The notes under the pieces were generated by a model that was not told the origin of the DNA, did not search any database, and saw nothing but the letters and a program-made list of their open reading frames with translations. A stretch of 64,000 nucleotides of DNA from an uncultured Oscillospiraceae bacterium (GTDB lineage Bacteria; Bacillota; Clostridia; Oscillospirales; Oscillospiraceae): assembly GCA_949841465.1 (NCBI GenBank), contig CATKZW010000008.1:1-64000 (forward strand). The letters are read 5' to 3'. Of the stretch, positions 45,993 through 55,337 are shown piece after piece (the stretch's first letter is position 1; each line of letters opens with the position of its first letter). A program made the translations under genes and the position numbers.

Positions 45993-47018
45993 TCAAGTTT
46001 CGTATCTCTCGGAAATGTCTTTCAAGAACTTTTGCATATCCTCCACCACATCGGGGGGATTGATAATCTTGGCCCTTTTCCGAAAACCACACACCCATGA
46101 AAAGAATTGGTCGCTTATCTCTACATCGGCGGTCACTACAAAATGCCGCTCCCCGTCTGGCCTGTAAAATACATCGGGGGCCGTTCCAAACCGTTCTATT
46201 GCGGTGTCCAACAGAGGATTGATAAAGCGCACACTGACGCGCTTTTGCTGGCCTCCATACATGGAGAACGTGCGGCGGGTGTATGTTTCCATGTCGATAG
46301 CTGCAAAGGCTTCTGCGCCCTCTCTTGGCTCGTCCAGGGCCTTTACTTCTTTCATGCGGTCAACACGATATGTCCGCATATCCTGGGCCGTATCGTCATA
46401 GGCCAGCAGATAATAATTGCCCTCGTTAATCAGCAGCTTATAGGGGCTGACCTTGTAGGCGGTTCCCCTGCGGCGTTCCACTTGGGATTTGTCATTTTGT
46501 AGGGTGTACTTCAAATATTTGAAACTGATTTTCTGCGGGGGCTTGGGTTTGCCATTCTCTTTGGCAGACATGGCAGCTTGGATAATGCCGATAATCAACA
46601 GAATATCTTTGCGGGTGGTCTTTACCCGGTCGCATAGAAAAACTTCCCGTTGTAATTCCTCGGCCTGGTAGCCGCTGCAAAATTCGGCTATCGTGGAAAC
46701 AAGCTCTTTCGCCTTGGAGGCGGAAATAAACTTTGCTGCATGAACACATTCCGCCAGTAGCCGTAAATCATCAAATTCAAATTGTCGGGATAATAGGCGG
46801 TATTTTCCGCCTTGGCCCCCAGCTATGTCCATGCCGAACACATCACGGAGGGCGGCAATATCGCGGTAAATGGCGCGGCGTTCTGATTCAATACCACATT
46901 CGTTTTTAAGATAGTCGGTAATGTCCCCGGCTGTGACGGGGTGGTTTTCGTCTGAATTTTCCAAAAAGAATTTAGCTACATAAAGCGTTTTCACTTTTTG
47001 ATTTTCCGATTTTGCCAT
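45993..47018 (-). CDS. WYL-domain transcriptional regulator
   Basis: N-terminal HTH (VTAGDITDYLKNECGIESERRAIYRDIAALRD), WYL-like YKLLINEGNYYLLAYDDTAQDMRTYRVDRM. Confidence 0.92.
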   Translation of the reverse strand: MAKSENQKVKTLYVAKFFLENSDENHPVTAGDITDYLKNECGIESERRAIYRDIAALRDVFGMDIAGGQGGKYRLLSRQFEFDDLRLLAECVHAAKFISASKAKELVSTIAEFCSGYQAEELQREVFLCDRVKTTRKDILLIIGIIQAAMSAKENGKPKPPQKISFKYLKYTLQNDKSQVERRRGTAYKVSPYKLLINEGNYYLLAYDDTAQDMRTYRVDRMKEVKALDEPREGAEAFAAIDMETYTRRTFSMYGGQQKRVSVRFINPLLDTAIERFGTAPDVFYRPDGERHFVVTADVEISDQFFSWVCGFRKRAKIINPPDVVEDMQKFLKDISERYET

Positions 47019-47096
47019 TCCGGGGCCTCCCCTCCCTGTACTTTATATGGTACATCATACCCCCAAACCGCCGATATGTCAATGAACGGGGGCCGC

Positions 47097-47696
47097 TCAT
47101 GCAGAGCGGTCCCCGTTTATCATGCCGATATACTTATAAACCGTTGTGCGGCTCAAATTGCACACCCGCGCTAACTCGCTGACGTTCAGACTTCCAGCGG
47201 CAAAGGCGGGATAATGGCGGAAGAAGATGGGCGGTATATCCTCGGCGGTGGTCTGTGGCCTCCCGATTTGTTTCCCTTTGGCTTTTGCATTTGCCATTCC
47301 AGATCGGACGCGGGCGCGTATCATGGAAAGTTCTAACTGACTGAATACCCCAGCCATTTGCAAAAATGCCTCGCTCATGGGGTCGGCCTGTCCGTTACGG
47401 CAATCAAGGGTGATACTGCCTATAATTTGCAATCGCAGGTGTTTTGTGCTCACCGTGTCGATAATCTCACATAGCTGCTGTGTGCTGCGGGCCAGCCGGG
47501 GGACTTCCAGCGTGATAATACTGTCCCCGGCCTGGGCCTGTTCCAGCATGGCCCGCTGCTGGCTCTTGATTTTGCTGTCCCCGTGTTCGTACTCCAAAAA
47601 TATCTGTTCTGCTCCCGCCGCTTTCAATTCGCGGACTTGCCTGTTTATGTCCTGTTTGCTCTCATTGGTGGAGCAACGCGCATATCCGTATATCAT
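47097..47696 (-). CDS. Small serine recombinase (resolvase/invertase family)
   Basis: MIYGYARCSTNESKQDINRQVRELKAAGAEQIFLEYEHG...ITLEVPRLARSTQQLCEII; C-terminal HTH. Confidence 0.94.
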   Translation of the reverse strand: MIYGYARCSTNESKQDINRQVRELKAAGAEQIFLEYEHGDSKIKSQQRAMLEQAQAGDSIITLEVPRLARSTQQLCEIIDTVSTKHLRLQIIGSITLDCRNGQADPMSEAFLQMAGVFSQLELSMIRARVRSGMANAKAKGKQIGRPQTTAEDIPPIFFRHYPAFAAGSLNVSELARVCNLSRTTVYKYIGMINGDRSA

Positions 47697-47745
47697 ATTA
47701 TGTCCCCCTTTACGGGGGCGGGGATTGCTCCCCGCCCTGTGTATG

Positions 47746-48393
47746 TTACCCGGCAACTACCATTTGCGCGTCACAGTCTAAACAAGCGATATTGACCGTT
47801 TTCGTGGCCCGGACAGAATTTCCGCAACAGGGGCAAATATACTTTCTCGTGCTGGACGGTCGGCGCGGCGGGGTCGTTCCTGTGCCGCTGTGCATCCCCG
47901 TCCCGGTGACTTGAAAACCGCTGTATTCGTTTCTGTTAATCAGAATGTCGGTCAAGCCATTTTCAAGGATGAAGTCTAACAGGGCTTCGCCGGGGGCGGT
48001 ATGTGACCAACCGTATTTGTCGCTGTGGGTAACAATCAGGCCGTGGGCCTCGGCTGCGGCCTTAAACTTTTTGTTGTGGTATGTGTTCCCACGGCTGCAA
48101 TCCTGTATCCCGTTCTCATAATTGAAATAGTGTACCATTTCATGTAACAGGGTGGCAGCTACTTCTTCGATGGGCCGTGCCAGCGTTCCCGCGCCGATGT
48201 TGATTTCGTGCGTATCGCCAACGGCGGAAACCCATGTATTGTCACGCAGGGAAAAGTGACCGTATGCGCGGGGTGTGGACTGAATGGTGATGGTGGGCCT
48301 TGAAAGCGTACCTTCAAAAAATTCGGCGTTCAGCATGTCGAACATTTTATTGAGATACCCGGCTACCCGATTATAGCTTGTCAACTGTTTCAT
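47746..48393 (-). CDS. SprT-like zinc-metalloprotease domain protein
   Basis: FDMLNAEFFEGTLSRPTITIQ...EEVAATLLHEMVHYFNYENGIQD (HExxH); C-terminal zinc ribbon YICPCCGNSV...CLDCD. Confidence 0.88.
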   Translation of the reverse strand: MKQLTSYNRVAGYLNKMFDMLNAEFFEGTLSRPTITIQSTPRAYGHFSLRDNTWVSAVGDTHEINIGAGTLARPIEEVAATLLHEMVHYFNYENGIQDCSRGNTYHNKKFKAAAEAHGLIVTHSDKYGWSHTAPGEALLDFILENGLTDILINRNEYSGFQVTGTGMHSGTGTTPPRRPSSTRKYICPCCGNSVRATKTVNIACLDCDAQMVVAG

Positions 48394-48524
48394 TTCTGAT
48401 TTTCTCCTTTATATCTTGATTTTTGGGAGAGGGCAAGCTATAATGTTTCTTGCCCTCTCCATGTTCGGCGGGGGTGGGGCCTCTTGCGTGGTGCTTTGGT
48501 CGGCTGTCACGCAAGGGCCTTTTC

Positions 48525-48803
48525 TCATGCGCTGATAGAAAAGCGGCGGCTGGAAACGGCTTTCGTATAGGCTTTGTAAACGTCCGGCATAACCTTTTTG
48601 AAAGACGTGGTATCGAACCGATTAGAGATAACGGAAGTCCAGCGGACGATATACTGTCCAGCGGTCAATTCCTCTGTTTCCTGTTCCAGCATTTCAGCCT
48701 TGATACTGTCGCGGATGGCTTCGGCCTCGGCCTTGGCTTCTTCAATGACGGCCTCCCATTCGTTGAGGGCTTCAATCTTGGCTACCAATTCATTTCTGCT
48801 CAT
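48525..48803 (-). CDS. Small hypothetical protein
   Basis: MSRNELVAKIEALNEWEAVIEEAKAEAEAIRDSIKAEM...; RBS aaaaggag. Confidence 0.65.
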   Translation of the reverse strand: MSRNELVAKIEALNEWEAVIEEAKAEAEAIRDSIKAEMLEQETEELTAGQYIVRWTSVISNRFDTTSFKKVMPDVYKAYTKAVSSRRFSISA

Positions 48804-48854
48804 GTTCAAATCTCCTTTTGTTTTATTGGGGTGTTCCCCTTAACTGATTATTAT

Positions 48855-48945
48855 TTTACACTATTTTCTGTGTAAATGCAATTCGCAATTTACACAAAAT
48901 TCTGTGTAAATCTTTGTTGATATTTTACATTGATTTCTGTGTAAA
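48855..48945. promoter_or_regulatory. Three operator-like 22-bp repeats
   Basis: tttacactattttctgtgtaaa (48855-48876), tttacacaaaattctgtgtaaa (48889-48910), tttacattgatttctgtgtaaa (48924-48945), spaced 34-35 bp start to start between divergent genes. Confidence 0.8.
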
Positions 48946-49015
48946 TCTGTGCTACAATAAGGACAATGGAAAAGGGCCGCAATTTTTCAGCGGCCCCCGA
49001 ATGGGAGGAAATACA

Positions 49016-49225
49016 ATGGGTATCAAATACAAGATTGACATTATCGCCGCTCTGAAAAAAGCGGGGTACAATACCAGCACTTTACGAAAAGATAAATTGC
49101 TGTCGGAGGGCGTGATACAGGCCCTTAGAGAAAGCAAGTATATTTCTTTGCAGAATGTTTCCAAAATCTGTGAACTGCTGGACTGCCAACCGGGGGACTT
49201 GCTGGAATACGTCAAAGAGGGGTAG
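49016..49225 (+). CDS. Cro/CI-type (XRE) small HTH protein
   Basis: YKIDIIAALKKAGYNTSTLRKDKLLSEGVIQALRESKYISLQNVSKICELLDCQPGDLLEYV. Confidence 0.9.
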   Translation: MGIKYKIDIIAALKKAGYNTSTLRKDKLLSEGVIQALRESKYISLQNVSKICELLDCQPGDLLEYVKEG

Positions 49226-49252
49226 TGTTCACAAAAAGGCTGCTTTGTTTTC

Positions 49253-49489
49253 GTGGACAAAATCGCCCCTAATACCGGGGATATTTGCCCCGTTTCCGCC
49301 CTTGTGCAAGTGTTCACAAAACCATCTGTTTTATTGAACAGGCTCCGCGCCGCTGCGCAGCCTGTCAGAATGGAGGATTGCCCCATGTTTTCAGATACAG
49401 ACTTGCCCCTTGCCCTTATCATGGAAGAAATTCTTGGATGGGAAAAGAAAGAAGATAGCGACACGGAAAAAGAAGATTCTGCAAGTTAG
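49253..49489 (+). CDS. Hypothetical protein (doubtful)
   Basis: Open frame downstream of the HTH gene; no recognisable domain. Confidence 0.35.
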   Translation: MDKIAPNTGDICPVSALVQVFTKPSVLLNRLRAAAQPVRMEDCPMFSDTDLPLALIMEEILGWEKKEDSDTEKEDSAS

Positions 49490-49646
49490 CAACATCTTTC
49501 TACAAGAAATAAGAAGTCGGCGGGAGATTGTTACATCTTCCACCGACTTTTAATTTGTGTAGTTCAAAACGACCAGTTCACTTTACTGTTATGTTGATTT
49601 TCTTTGCTGCGCTCTGTATTGACTTTCCTAATTGTTCGGCTATTCC

Positions 49647-49787
49647 CTATTCATACCGCTTAAACTCAATACCTGGGGCCTGTCCCCGCTGCAATCTATA
49701 TAGATAATGGGAAATGGCGTTGTTTTGCTCCTTATTTTCTCTGTTCCCTGCCATAAAAGCAAGGATAGGGGCGATTTCACTAAACAC
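49647..49787 (-). CDS. Small hypothetical protein (46 aa, GTG start)
   Basis: VFSEIAPILAFMAGNRENKEQNNAISHYLYRLQRGQAPGIEFKRYE*; SD aaaggagg. Confidence 0.4.
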   Translation of the reverse strand: MFSEIAPILAFMAGNRENKEQNNAISHYLYRLQRGQAPGIEFKRYE

Positions 49788-49929
49788 GGCTACGCCTCCT
49801 TTCTCCACATGGGGGTGTTATCTATGTAAACAGGCGGCAGCTCTGCGCCGTTCTTTCCCGGAGCGGCTTGCCTGATATGCCTTTTTAGGTTTCAATACCT
49901 CGGCGGCGTGGGTGGGAAATTACAGGGTG

Positions 49930-50008
49930 AAAATTCTTGTCCTTAATTACCACTTTATGACGAAAAATATCTAAGTATCATAAAATGGTAATTAAGGACA
50001 AGAATTTT
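49930..50008. repeat. 31-bp inverted repeat with 17-nt loop
   Basis: aaaattcttgtccttaattaccactttatga (49930-49960) and tcataaaatggtaattaaggacaagaatttt (49978-50008), one mismatch. Confidence 0.88.
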
Positions 50009-50040
50009 TGATGTGTATTTTTCAAGTGTGATACACCTAA

Positions 50041-50385
50041 TCAGATATTTTCCAGCACATACCGCTTTACGCCCACCTCTTTTATCACGCCCTTTCTAAG
50101 TCGGGTTATTACGTTCTTGGAGTAGCCCCAGGCGTTCAAATCCGCTGTTGTAAACTCCTGTCTATCATCCTCCAAACGTGAACGGATAGCGGCCCAATCC
50201 TTTTTTGATTTTGCCGTCATTCTGGCCTGTGCTAATTCGGTTTTCTGTTCTCTGTTCCGTTCCCCCAGGGCCTTGCCGCTGTCGATGTATTCCACATCTT
50301 CACTGTCGAACATTACCGTAAATTCATAATCACCATCAGGCGTTACCCCTTGGAGGGGGAAGTCTCCACGGCAACCGCCCAGCAC
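50041..50385 (-). CDS. Hypothetical protein downstream of the replication protein
   Basis: ORF on same strand; C-terminal winged-helix-like RLEDDRQEFTTADLNAWGYSKNVITRLRKGVIKEVG. Confidence 0.5.
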   Translation of the reverse strand: MLGGCRGDFPLQGVTPDGDYEFTVMFDSEDVEYIDSGKALGERNREQKTELAQARMTAKSKKDWAAIRSRLEDDRQEFTTADLNAWGYSKNVITRLRKGVIKEVGVKRYVLENI

Positions 50386-50397
50386 CCAGGATTGAAC

Positions 50398-52323
50398 CTA
50401 TTGATAATCTTCGGCGACATACGTCATGCGGCACACTTCGCCGCGCTGATATTGACAGTACATAGCGGGGCGAACCTTGTCCCATAGTTTAGCGTTCTTT
50501 TCACGCAAATAATCGTTGTACGCCGTTTCTATTCCATAGGCCCATAGGCTCCAATCCAGGGTAATGCCTCTGTACCTGTTACCGCCCTTTACACTCTCTT
50601 TTGTATAGCACCATGTAAATTCAGCGGCCCCGGTCTGATGTCTGCCCGCGCCAAAGGTAGCAACCTTTTTTGCACCATCCACAAGATTTAAGCGGCGTAG
50701 TGTTTCCTTTGCTGTTGAACAATCATCCGATGCAAAGAACGCAAACAATTCTTTTTCGTCCTGTTCATCAACAAAAACCAATTTGTCAATGTGCCTGTGA
50801 TAGAGCGCGTCATATTCAAGGGCTGTGCGCTGTCCCATTGTCAGCCTCAAAACGTTGTTCGCCGCTGCGCCCTTGAATATCGCTTTTTCCCTGATTTTCT
50901 TATAATCTTTGCCCCATATAGCCCTAAAAAAATTGTCTCGTTTGTATTTGCCAGCACCCCATAAAATTCTGTGGTGTGCATTACCGCTCTGTTCTTCTTC
51001 GTCTAAAGCGTTGTCAGCACTTACATTTTCATGTTCCCATTGAATAGGCAAGCCCCGGAACGTTAGAGGCTCGGCGGTTGATAAATTTGTATCTACACTT
51101 TCAAAATCGAGCGGGAGCGGGAGTGTCGGATTATCGGCTGGCATTTTCGCTTGCCGCTCCGCCTGTATTCTCTCGCCTAATTCCTTTAGCTGCTGCTGAA
51201 TTTCCGCTTGCCGCTGCGCTTCTTCTTCACTAACAATTCTATCAAGCCCCATAATGGCCCGCCAGCGATTATTACGCAATTCGGGGTCTTCTTTGTTGCA
51301 CACGCTTTCCCATTTACTAAAACATTGCTGTTTGCTAAATTTATGTTTTGTATATGGTTTACTCCACCAGAAAAATACTTCGCCGCCCAGATCGGCACCA
51401 AAGACACAGTAAATGTCTATCCCTGTGTAATACCATTGTGAATAGGTGCAGTCCGTCGAAATAGTTTTAAGGTCTGCAAAAATCTCTTTTTGCTTTTCGT
51501 CCATCTTTGCAAAAAGTTCAGATTCTTTTAATTCCGCAATTTCTACATGTTTACGCGGTGCGCGTGGTGCTTTGGGTGTTTTGTTGGCCTTTTTGGTGCG
51601 CTTGACTTTTGCTTCTCTTTTTTCAAAATGGCAAAAGTCAAAATTATCCCGTATCAGTTCATAAAGTTCTTGTGTTTTATCAGTTAAGCCTTTGGTAATA
51701 TCCCATTCTTGCTGTTCGTAAATAAGGCGCGGAGTATCACAGAAGAAATCGACTTTAATTCTTCCGTCTTTTGTGATTGCTCCCGTCTTACAAATATAGC
51801 TTTGAGCGCCACTACTCACCAATAAGTTAATGATGGCAAATAGCCGTGTTGCTTTCTCCTTATTTATGGCAAAGTACATGTGATATCCGCCGCTTTTTGA
51901 CATTGTTATATAATCTGCGGCTTTTTTGGCATTGATGAAAAACGGTGCTTCTGTGTCTATGGGCTGTTTTTTGCCGTTTTCATCCTTCATTTTGTCAAAG
52001 TCTATAACAAATATAAACAAATCATTATACTTTGCGTTCTCTAAGTAAAGACTTGGACTTAAACTTGGACAATCTCCATGTGTGTGTTTATAATATGCTG
52101 CCATATCCGCCACAATTTCAAAGGTTTGATGATAGTGTAAATAATAGTCTCTTTCATTACCGTTTTTATTCGCTGGTACTAAGTTATCCCAACTGTCTAC
52201 ATAGTAAACCATTTTATTTTGCTGTGCAAGGCAAAAACAATCGTTATAACCTTGCTGCTTTTCCGCCAGTAACGGAACCGCTGGTGTTTCCATGATAAAA
52301 TCCCTCCTTATAGATTTTGACAA
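50398..52323 (-). CDS. Replication protein with AEP-type primase and PriCT-2-like regions
   Basis: FIFVIDFDKM (hhDhD) and MSKSGGYHMYFAI (SGGxH) resemble AEP primase motifs; DCTYSQWYYTGIDIYCVFG...FFWWSKPYTKHKFSKQQCFSKWESV resembles PriCT-2. True start probably at the ATG near 52293. Confidence 0.7.
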   Translation of the reverse strand: MSKSIRRDFIMETPAVPLLAEKQQGYNDCFCLAQQNKMVYYVDSWDNLVPANKNGNERDYYLHYHQTFEIVADMAAYYKHTHGDCPSLSPSLYLENAKYNDLFIFVIDFDKMKDENGKKQPIDTEAPFFINAKKAADYITMSKSGGYHMYFAINKEKATRLFAIINLLVSSGAQSYICKTGAITKDGRIKVDFFCDTPRLIYEQQEWDITKGLTDKTQELYELIRDNFDFCHFEKREAKVKRTKKANKTPKAPRAPRKHVEIAELKESELFAKMDEKQKEIFADLKTISTDCTYSQWYYTGIDIYCVFGADLGGEVFFWWSKPYTKHKFSKQQCFSKWESVCNKEDPELRNNRWRAIMGLDRIVSEEEAQRQAEIQQQLKELGERIQAERQAKMPADNPTLPLPLDFESVDTNLSTAEPLTFRGLPIQWEHENVSADNALDEEEQSGNAHHRILWGAGKYKRDNFFRAIWGKDYKKIREKAIFKGAAANNVLRLTMGQRTALEYDALYHRHIDKLVFVDEQDEKELFAFFASDDCSTAKETLRRLNLVDGAKKVATFGAGRHQTGAAEFTWCYTKESVKGGNRYRGITLDWSLWAYGIETAYNDYLREKNAKLWDKVRPAMYCQYQRGEVCRMTYVAEDYQ

Positions 52324-52434
52324 GTCACAGATAACGTGTTACTGGCACTAAGCGGAACCGTGGAGGAACGAGCGGCGCGGCTCCATCATGGAAAACGGCC
52401 CCGCTGTTCAATCTGCGACTTGTCAAAACCTATA
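52309..52434. repeat. 24-bp imperfect inverted repeat enclosing ~78 nt, upstream of the replication gene
   Basis: tatagattttgacaagtcacagat (52309-52332) and atctgcgacttgtcaaaacctata (52411-52434), 22/24 paired. Confidence 0.8.
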
Positions 52435-52900
52435 AGAATATTTCAGTGATTGTGTTTCCTTATTTTGTAATTCTATTATACCTCAAAAAATTTTTTGCAG
52501 CAAGGAACGCGAATAACGCTCGATTTTTCGATATTCTAAAACATTCTTGCAGCTTTCATGTAAAAACATGTTGCCGCCACACAAAAAGACGTTGCAGCTT
52601 CCTGGAAGATATTGCTTTCACGCCCTGTTTTCTTTCCCTGGCTTGGCGGCTGGCAAAATTGTATCTACACTTTCAATTTCGAGCGGGGGCGGGACTACCC
52701 CATACCTCAACGGGGCAGCAGCCCGTTCCCCACCGGGGGGATGGATTTGGGAAAATCGCATTTTGATTTTTCAATGCTGGTTTTCTCGGCGGATTTCCCG
52801 ACCGACACAAAATCACGGCGGAAACGGCCGAAAACGGCGGACGCGGCGGAGGTACTCCTCATAACAAAAAGCAAGCGTGGCTTTCCAGTAGCCGCGCTTG

Positions 52901-53260
52901 CTATCTTTGTTCAAAATATCTTGAGAAGTCATGTATCACGTTAGATATTAGCGATAACTCTTTTACTTCATACTCATTTAGTGCTTTCATAATCCGCGCA
53001 ATCTCTAAATCGCGTTCTGTGGCGGGAGAATTGCCGCTAATGCTTTTCTTTTCGGCGGAGGCTCCTAACAAATAGTCAATAGACACATTGAGGGTAACAC
53101 CTAAATTGAAAAGTGTATTCAATGCGGGGGCCTTGCGTCCGGCCTCTATTTCCCAAAGGTAGTTTCTGGATATTCCTATTTGTTCCGATAGCGTTTCCAG
53201 CGTCAAGTTAAGCCGTTTTCGCTCTGCTTTGATTTTGCTGCCCATAAGCGATAAATCCAT
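52901..53260 (-). CDS. XRE-family HTH regulator
   Basis: GSKIKAERKRLNLTLETLSEQIGISRNYLWEIEAGRKAPALNTLFNLGVTLNVSIDYLLG. Confidence 0.92.
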   Translation of the reverse strand: MDLSLMGSKIKAERKRLNLTLETLSEQIGISRNYLWEIEAGRKAPALNTLFNLGVTLNVSIDYLLGASAEKKSISGNSPATERDLEIARIMKALNEYEVKELSLISNVIHDFSRYFEQR

Positions 53261-53465
53261 TGTGTTACCCCTCAAATGTCTTATTGATAGATTTTACAAC
53301 ACACAGCCAGAAATTAAACATGCTAATTGATAGAAAAGTGAAAATATTTCTTGCAATTGGCCATAAATTAGAGTATAATAATCTCACTGTACGGCTGGTG
53401 GCAAGACCATGACAAAGACACGGGAAAATGACCCGCCAAGTGCGGGAGAAAGAAAGGAAATTATT

Positions 53466-53975
53466 ATGGAAGAAAAGGTAATAGTAAAAAGCACTCCTTC
53501 TGCCCTTTTAGGTACATTGGCACGTTGTTTTGCAGTGCCTGTAGTAGTTCTTATCGTTACCATCGTGTTTTACTACGCATATGCTCTGCCTCAAGTACAA
53601 CAACATATGTACACTTTGAACATTAGTCTCCCCCTTTTCCTTGTATCAACCCTTATTTTCGACAGTACTGCGACGCGTTCAATAGCAATTTCGGTCTTTG
53701 TTTATTTTGGTATTGTTGCTTTAATCTGGGGTATCGTAAACTTCTTGAAGAACAAAGACAACGCTTTAACGGTGACTAATAAGCGCATCTATGGTCGTAG
53801 TAGCTTTGGAAAGCAAGTTGATTTGCCGCTAAATTCAATTAGTTCTGTCTCATCTTCGGGCAAAACGACACTTCATTTTTTAACGTCATCTGGAAAAGTT
53901 TCCTTTGGAAATATGGAAAACAGTGACGAAATATTTCAGATTGTTAGTAAAATGCTTGTTGAGCGGCAAGGATAA
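53466..53975 (+). CDS. Membrane protein with PH-like (bPH2) domain
   Basis: Three TM segments then NALTVTNKRIYGRSSFGKQVDLPLNSISSVSSSGKTTLHFLTSSGKVSFGNMENSDEIF. Confidence 0.75.
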   Translation: MEEKVIVKSTPSALLGTLARCFAVPVVVLIVTIVFYYAYALPQVQQHMYTLNISLPLFLVSTLIFDSTATRSIAISVFVYFGIVALIWGIVNFLKNKDNALTVTNKRIYGRSSFGKQVDLPLNSISSVSSSGKTTLHFLTSSGKVSFGNMENSDEIFQIVSKMLVERQG

Positions 53976-54090
53976 CACAATTATAGACAACTGGACGGAA
54001 CCAATCCTTTCCTGTACCGTTTCAATAGGTTATACTAATAATAGAGGGGCGGCACATCAACGTGCCGCCCCTCTTGCGTTTATTCCCCTA

Positions 54091-54309
54091 TCAGCCCCGT
54101 TCTTCCAGAATTTCCATTCTGTCCGCTTCATAATCCCTTTTGGCTTCCTGGTCATTCTCATACCTGATTGCTTCCAAGGTATAATACAATTCTTCATCGG
54201 TCATGCTTTCCAACTCGGCCTTTTCCTTTTCGCGCTCGGCCTCTGCGTCCTCCGGGTAGCGAGACAGCAGCAGAGCAATCGTGTTGCGGCGTTCATCGTT
54301 CATGTTCAT
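54091..54309 (-). CDS. Small hypothetical protein
   Basis: Acidic small ORF with RBS aaaaggag. Confidence 0.55.
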   Translation of the reverse strand: MNMNDERRNTIALLLSRYPEDAEAEREKEKAELESMTDEELYYTLEAIRYENDQEAKRDYEADRMEILEERG

Positions 54310-54414
54310 AGTCAATTCTCCTTTTCAAATTTTTGTTGAGTGTATTTCAAAAAGCTGATTGCTTTTTGTTACTGATTAACGGCCCTTGTAAAGTTGATAT
54401 GCTCGGCGGAAATT

Positions 54415-54837
54415 TCATCCCTCGGCGACAGTGCTGCGCTCGGCGGGGACATTGGCGGTCTTGTCCTTGTCCAAATCCGCAAAGAACTGCTTGTAATCGT
54501 CATAGTTGGGGAACTTATCGAGGAACCAGGCCAGCACCGCACGATAGGGGTTTTCCTGAGCTTTGGCAGATTTCTTCTCGTCCTCAAATTTGTCCAGCAG
54601 TTGGGGATTGTGCACAGAGATAAACAACTCCATGTTGACATAGGTCAGGTTGCGATAGGTACGCTTATTCGTGTTTCGCGTGATGGTCTTAGTTGCCATC
54701 TTAGCACCGGGGAAGTCCTGGCGGTAGGCTTTCCACATTTCATATTCGGGAGTGCCAAAAATGCGGGCCTGCTTCTGAAAAGCCTTGGTGACGCGGGCGG
54801 TAGTCTCGTCAATGGTAATGATAGCGTTCTTCTTCAT
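54415..54837 (-). CDS. Hypothetical protein
   Basis: MKKNAIITIDETTARVTKAFQKQARIFGTPEYEMWKAYRQDFPGAKMATKTI...; RBS aaaaggag. Confidence 0.65.
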   Translation of the reverse strand: MKKNAIITIDETTARVTKAFQKQARIFGTPEYEMWKAYRQDFPGAKMATKTITRNTNKRTYRNLTYVNMELFISVHNPQLLDKFEDEKKSAKAQENPYRAVLAWFLDKFPNYDDYKQFFADLDKDKTANVPAERSTVAEG

Positions 54838-55278
54838 GGTGATAATCTCCTTTTCATTTTTGATTTTGTTTTTCCAAGAGGCTGTGTCTCTCGCTCTTTC
54901 TGGATTTAGTATAGCATGGGGCAAAGAAAAAGCTGTACTTTAACAACGACATGTGCTATAATGAAGAAAAGAAAAAAGCAGACTTATAAAAAGTCTGCAA
55001 AATCCAGAAAGAAACGGCGATTTTAGCGGCGGAGGTAGATTATTTTTGGTTCGGCGGCTTGAAAACTTGTAAAAAGATGTTACATCTTGCCTCGAACTTC
55101 TTATTTCTCGCGGCAAAGTCGTAAATTCTTATCAAAAGTTGTCCATTTTATCTAATTTCTTTGCGATTAGGCGGTAAAACGCTTAATATGAGTGCAATTC
55201 TATTCAAGTTGCACATGTGAAAGTCAAACAAGTGAATACCGGGCGGGAGTTGCACACTGACTTGCACATTGGTACAAA

Positions 55279-55312
55279 AAAGAGGGGAACAGGTCTCCCC
55301 GTTCCCCTCAAA
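55279..55312 (-). terminator. Terminator after the element-supplied rubrerythrin 3' end
   Basis: gaggggaacaggtctccccgttcccctc, closely similar to gggggaacaggtctccccgttccccc at 44049-44074. Confidence 0.65.
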
Positions 55313-55337
55313 AAACGCTGAAATTGTGGCAAAAATC

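Noticed and set aside
48855-48945. Possible short CRISPR-like array
   Set aside because: Three palindromic AT-rich repeats with 12-13 nt spacers, no cas genes; fits operators of an HTH regulator
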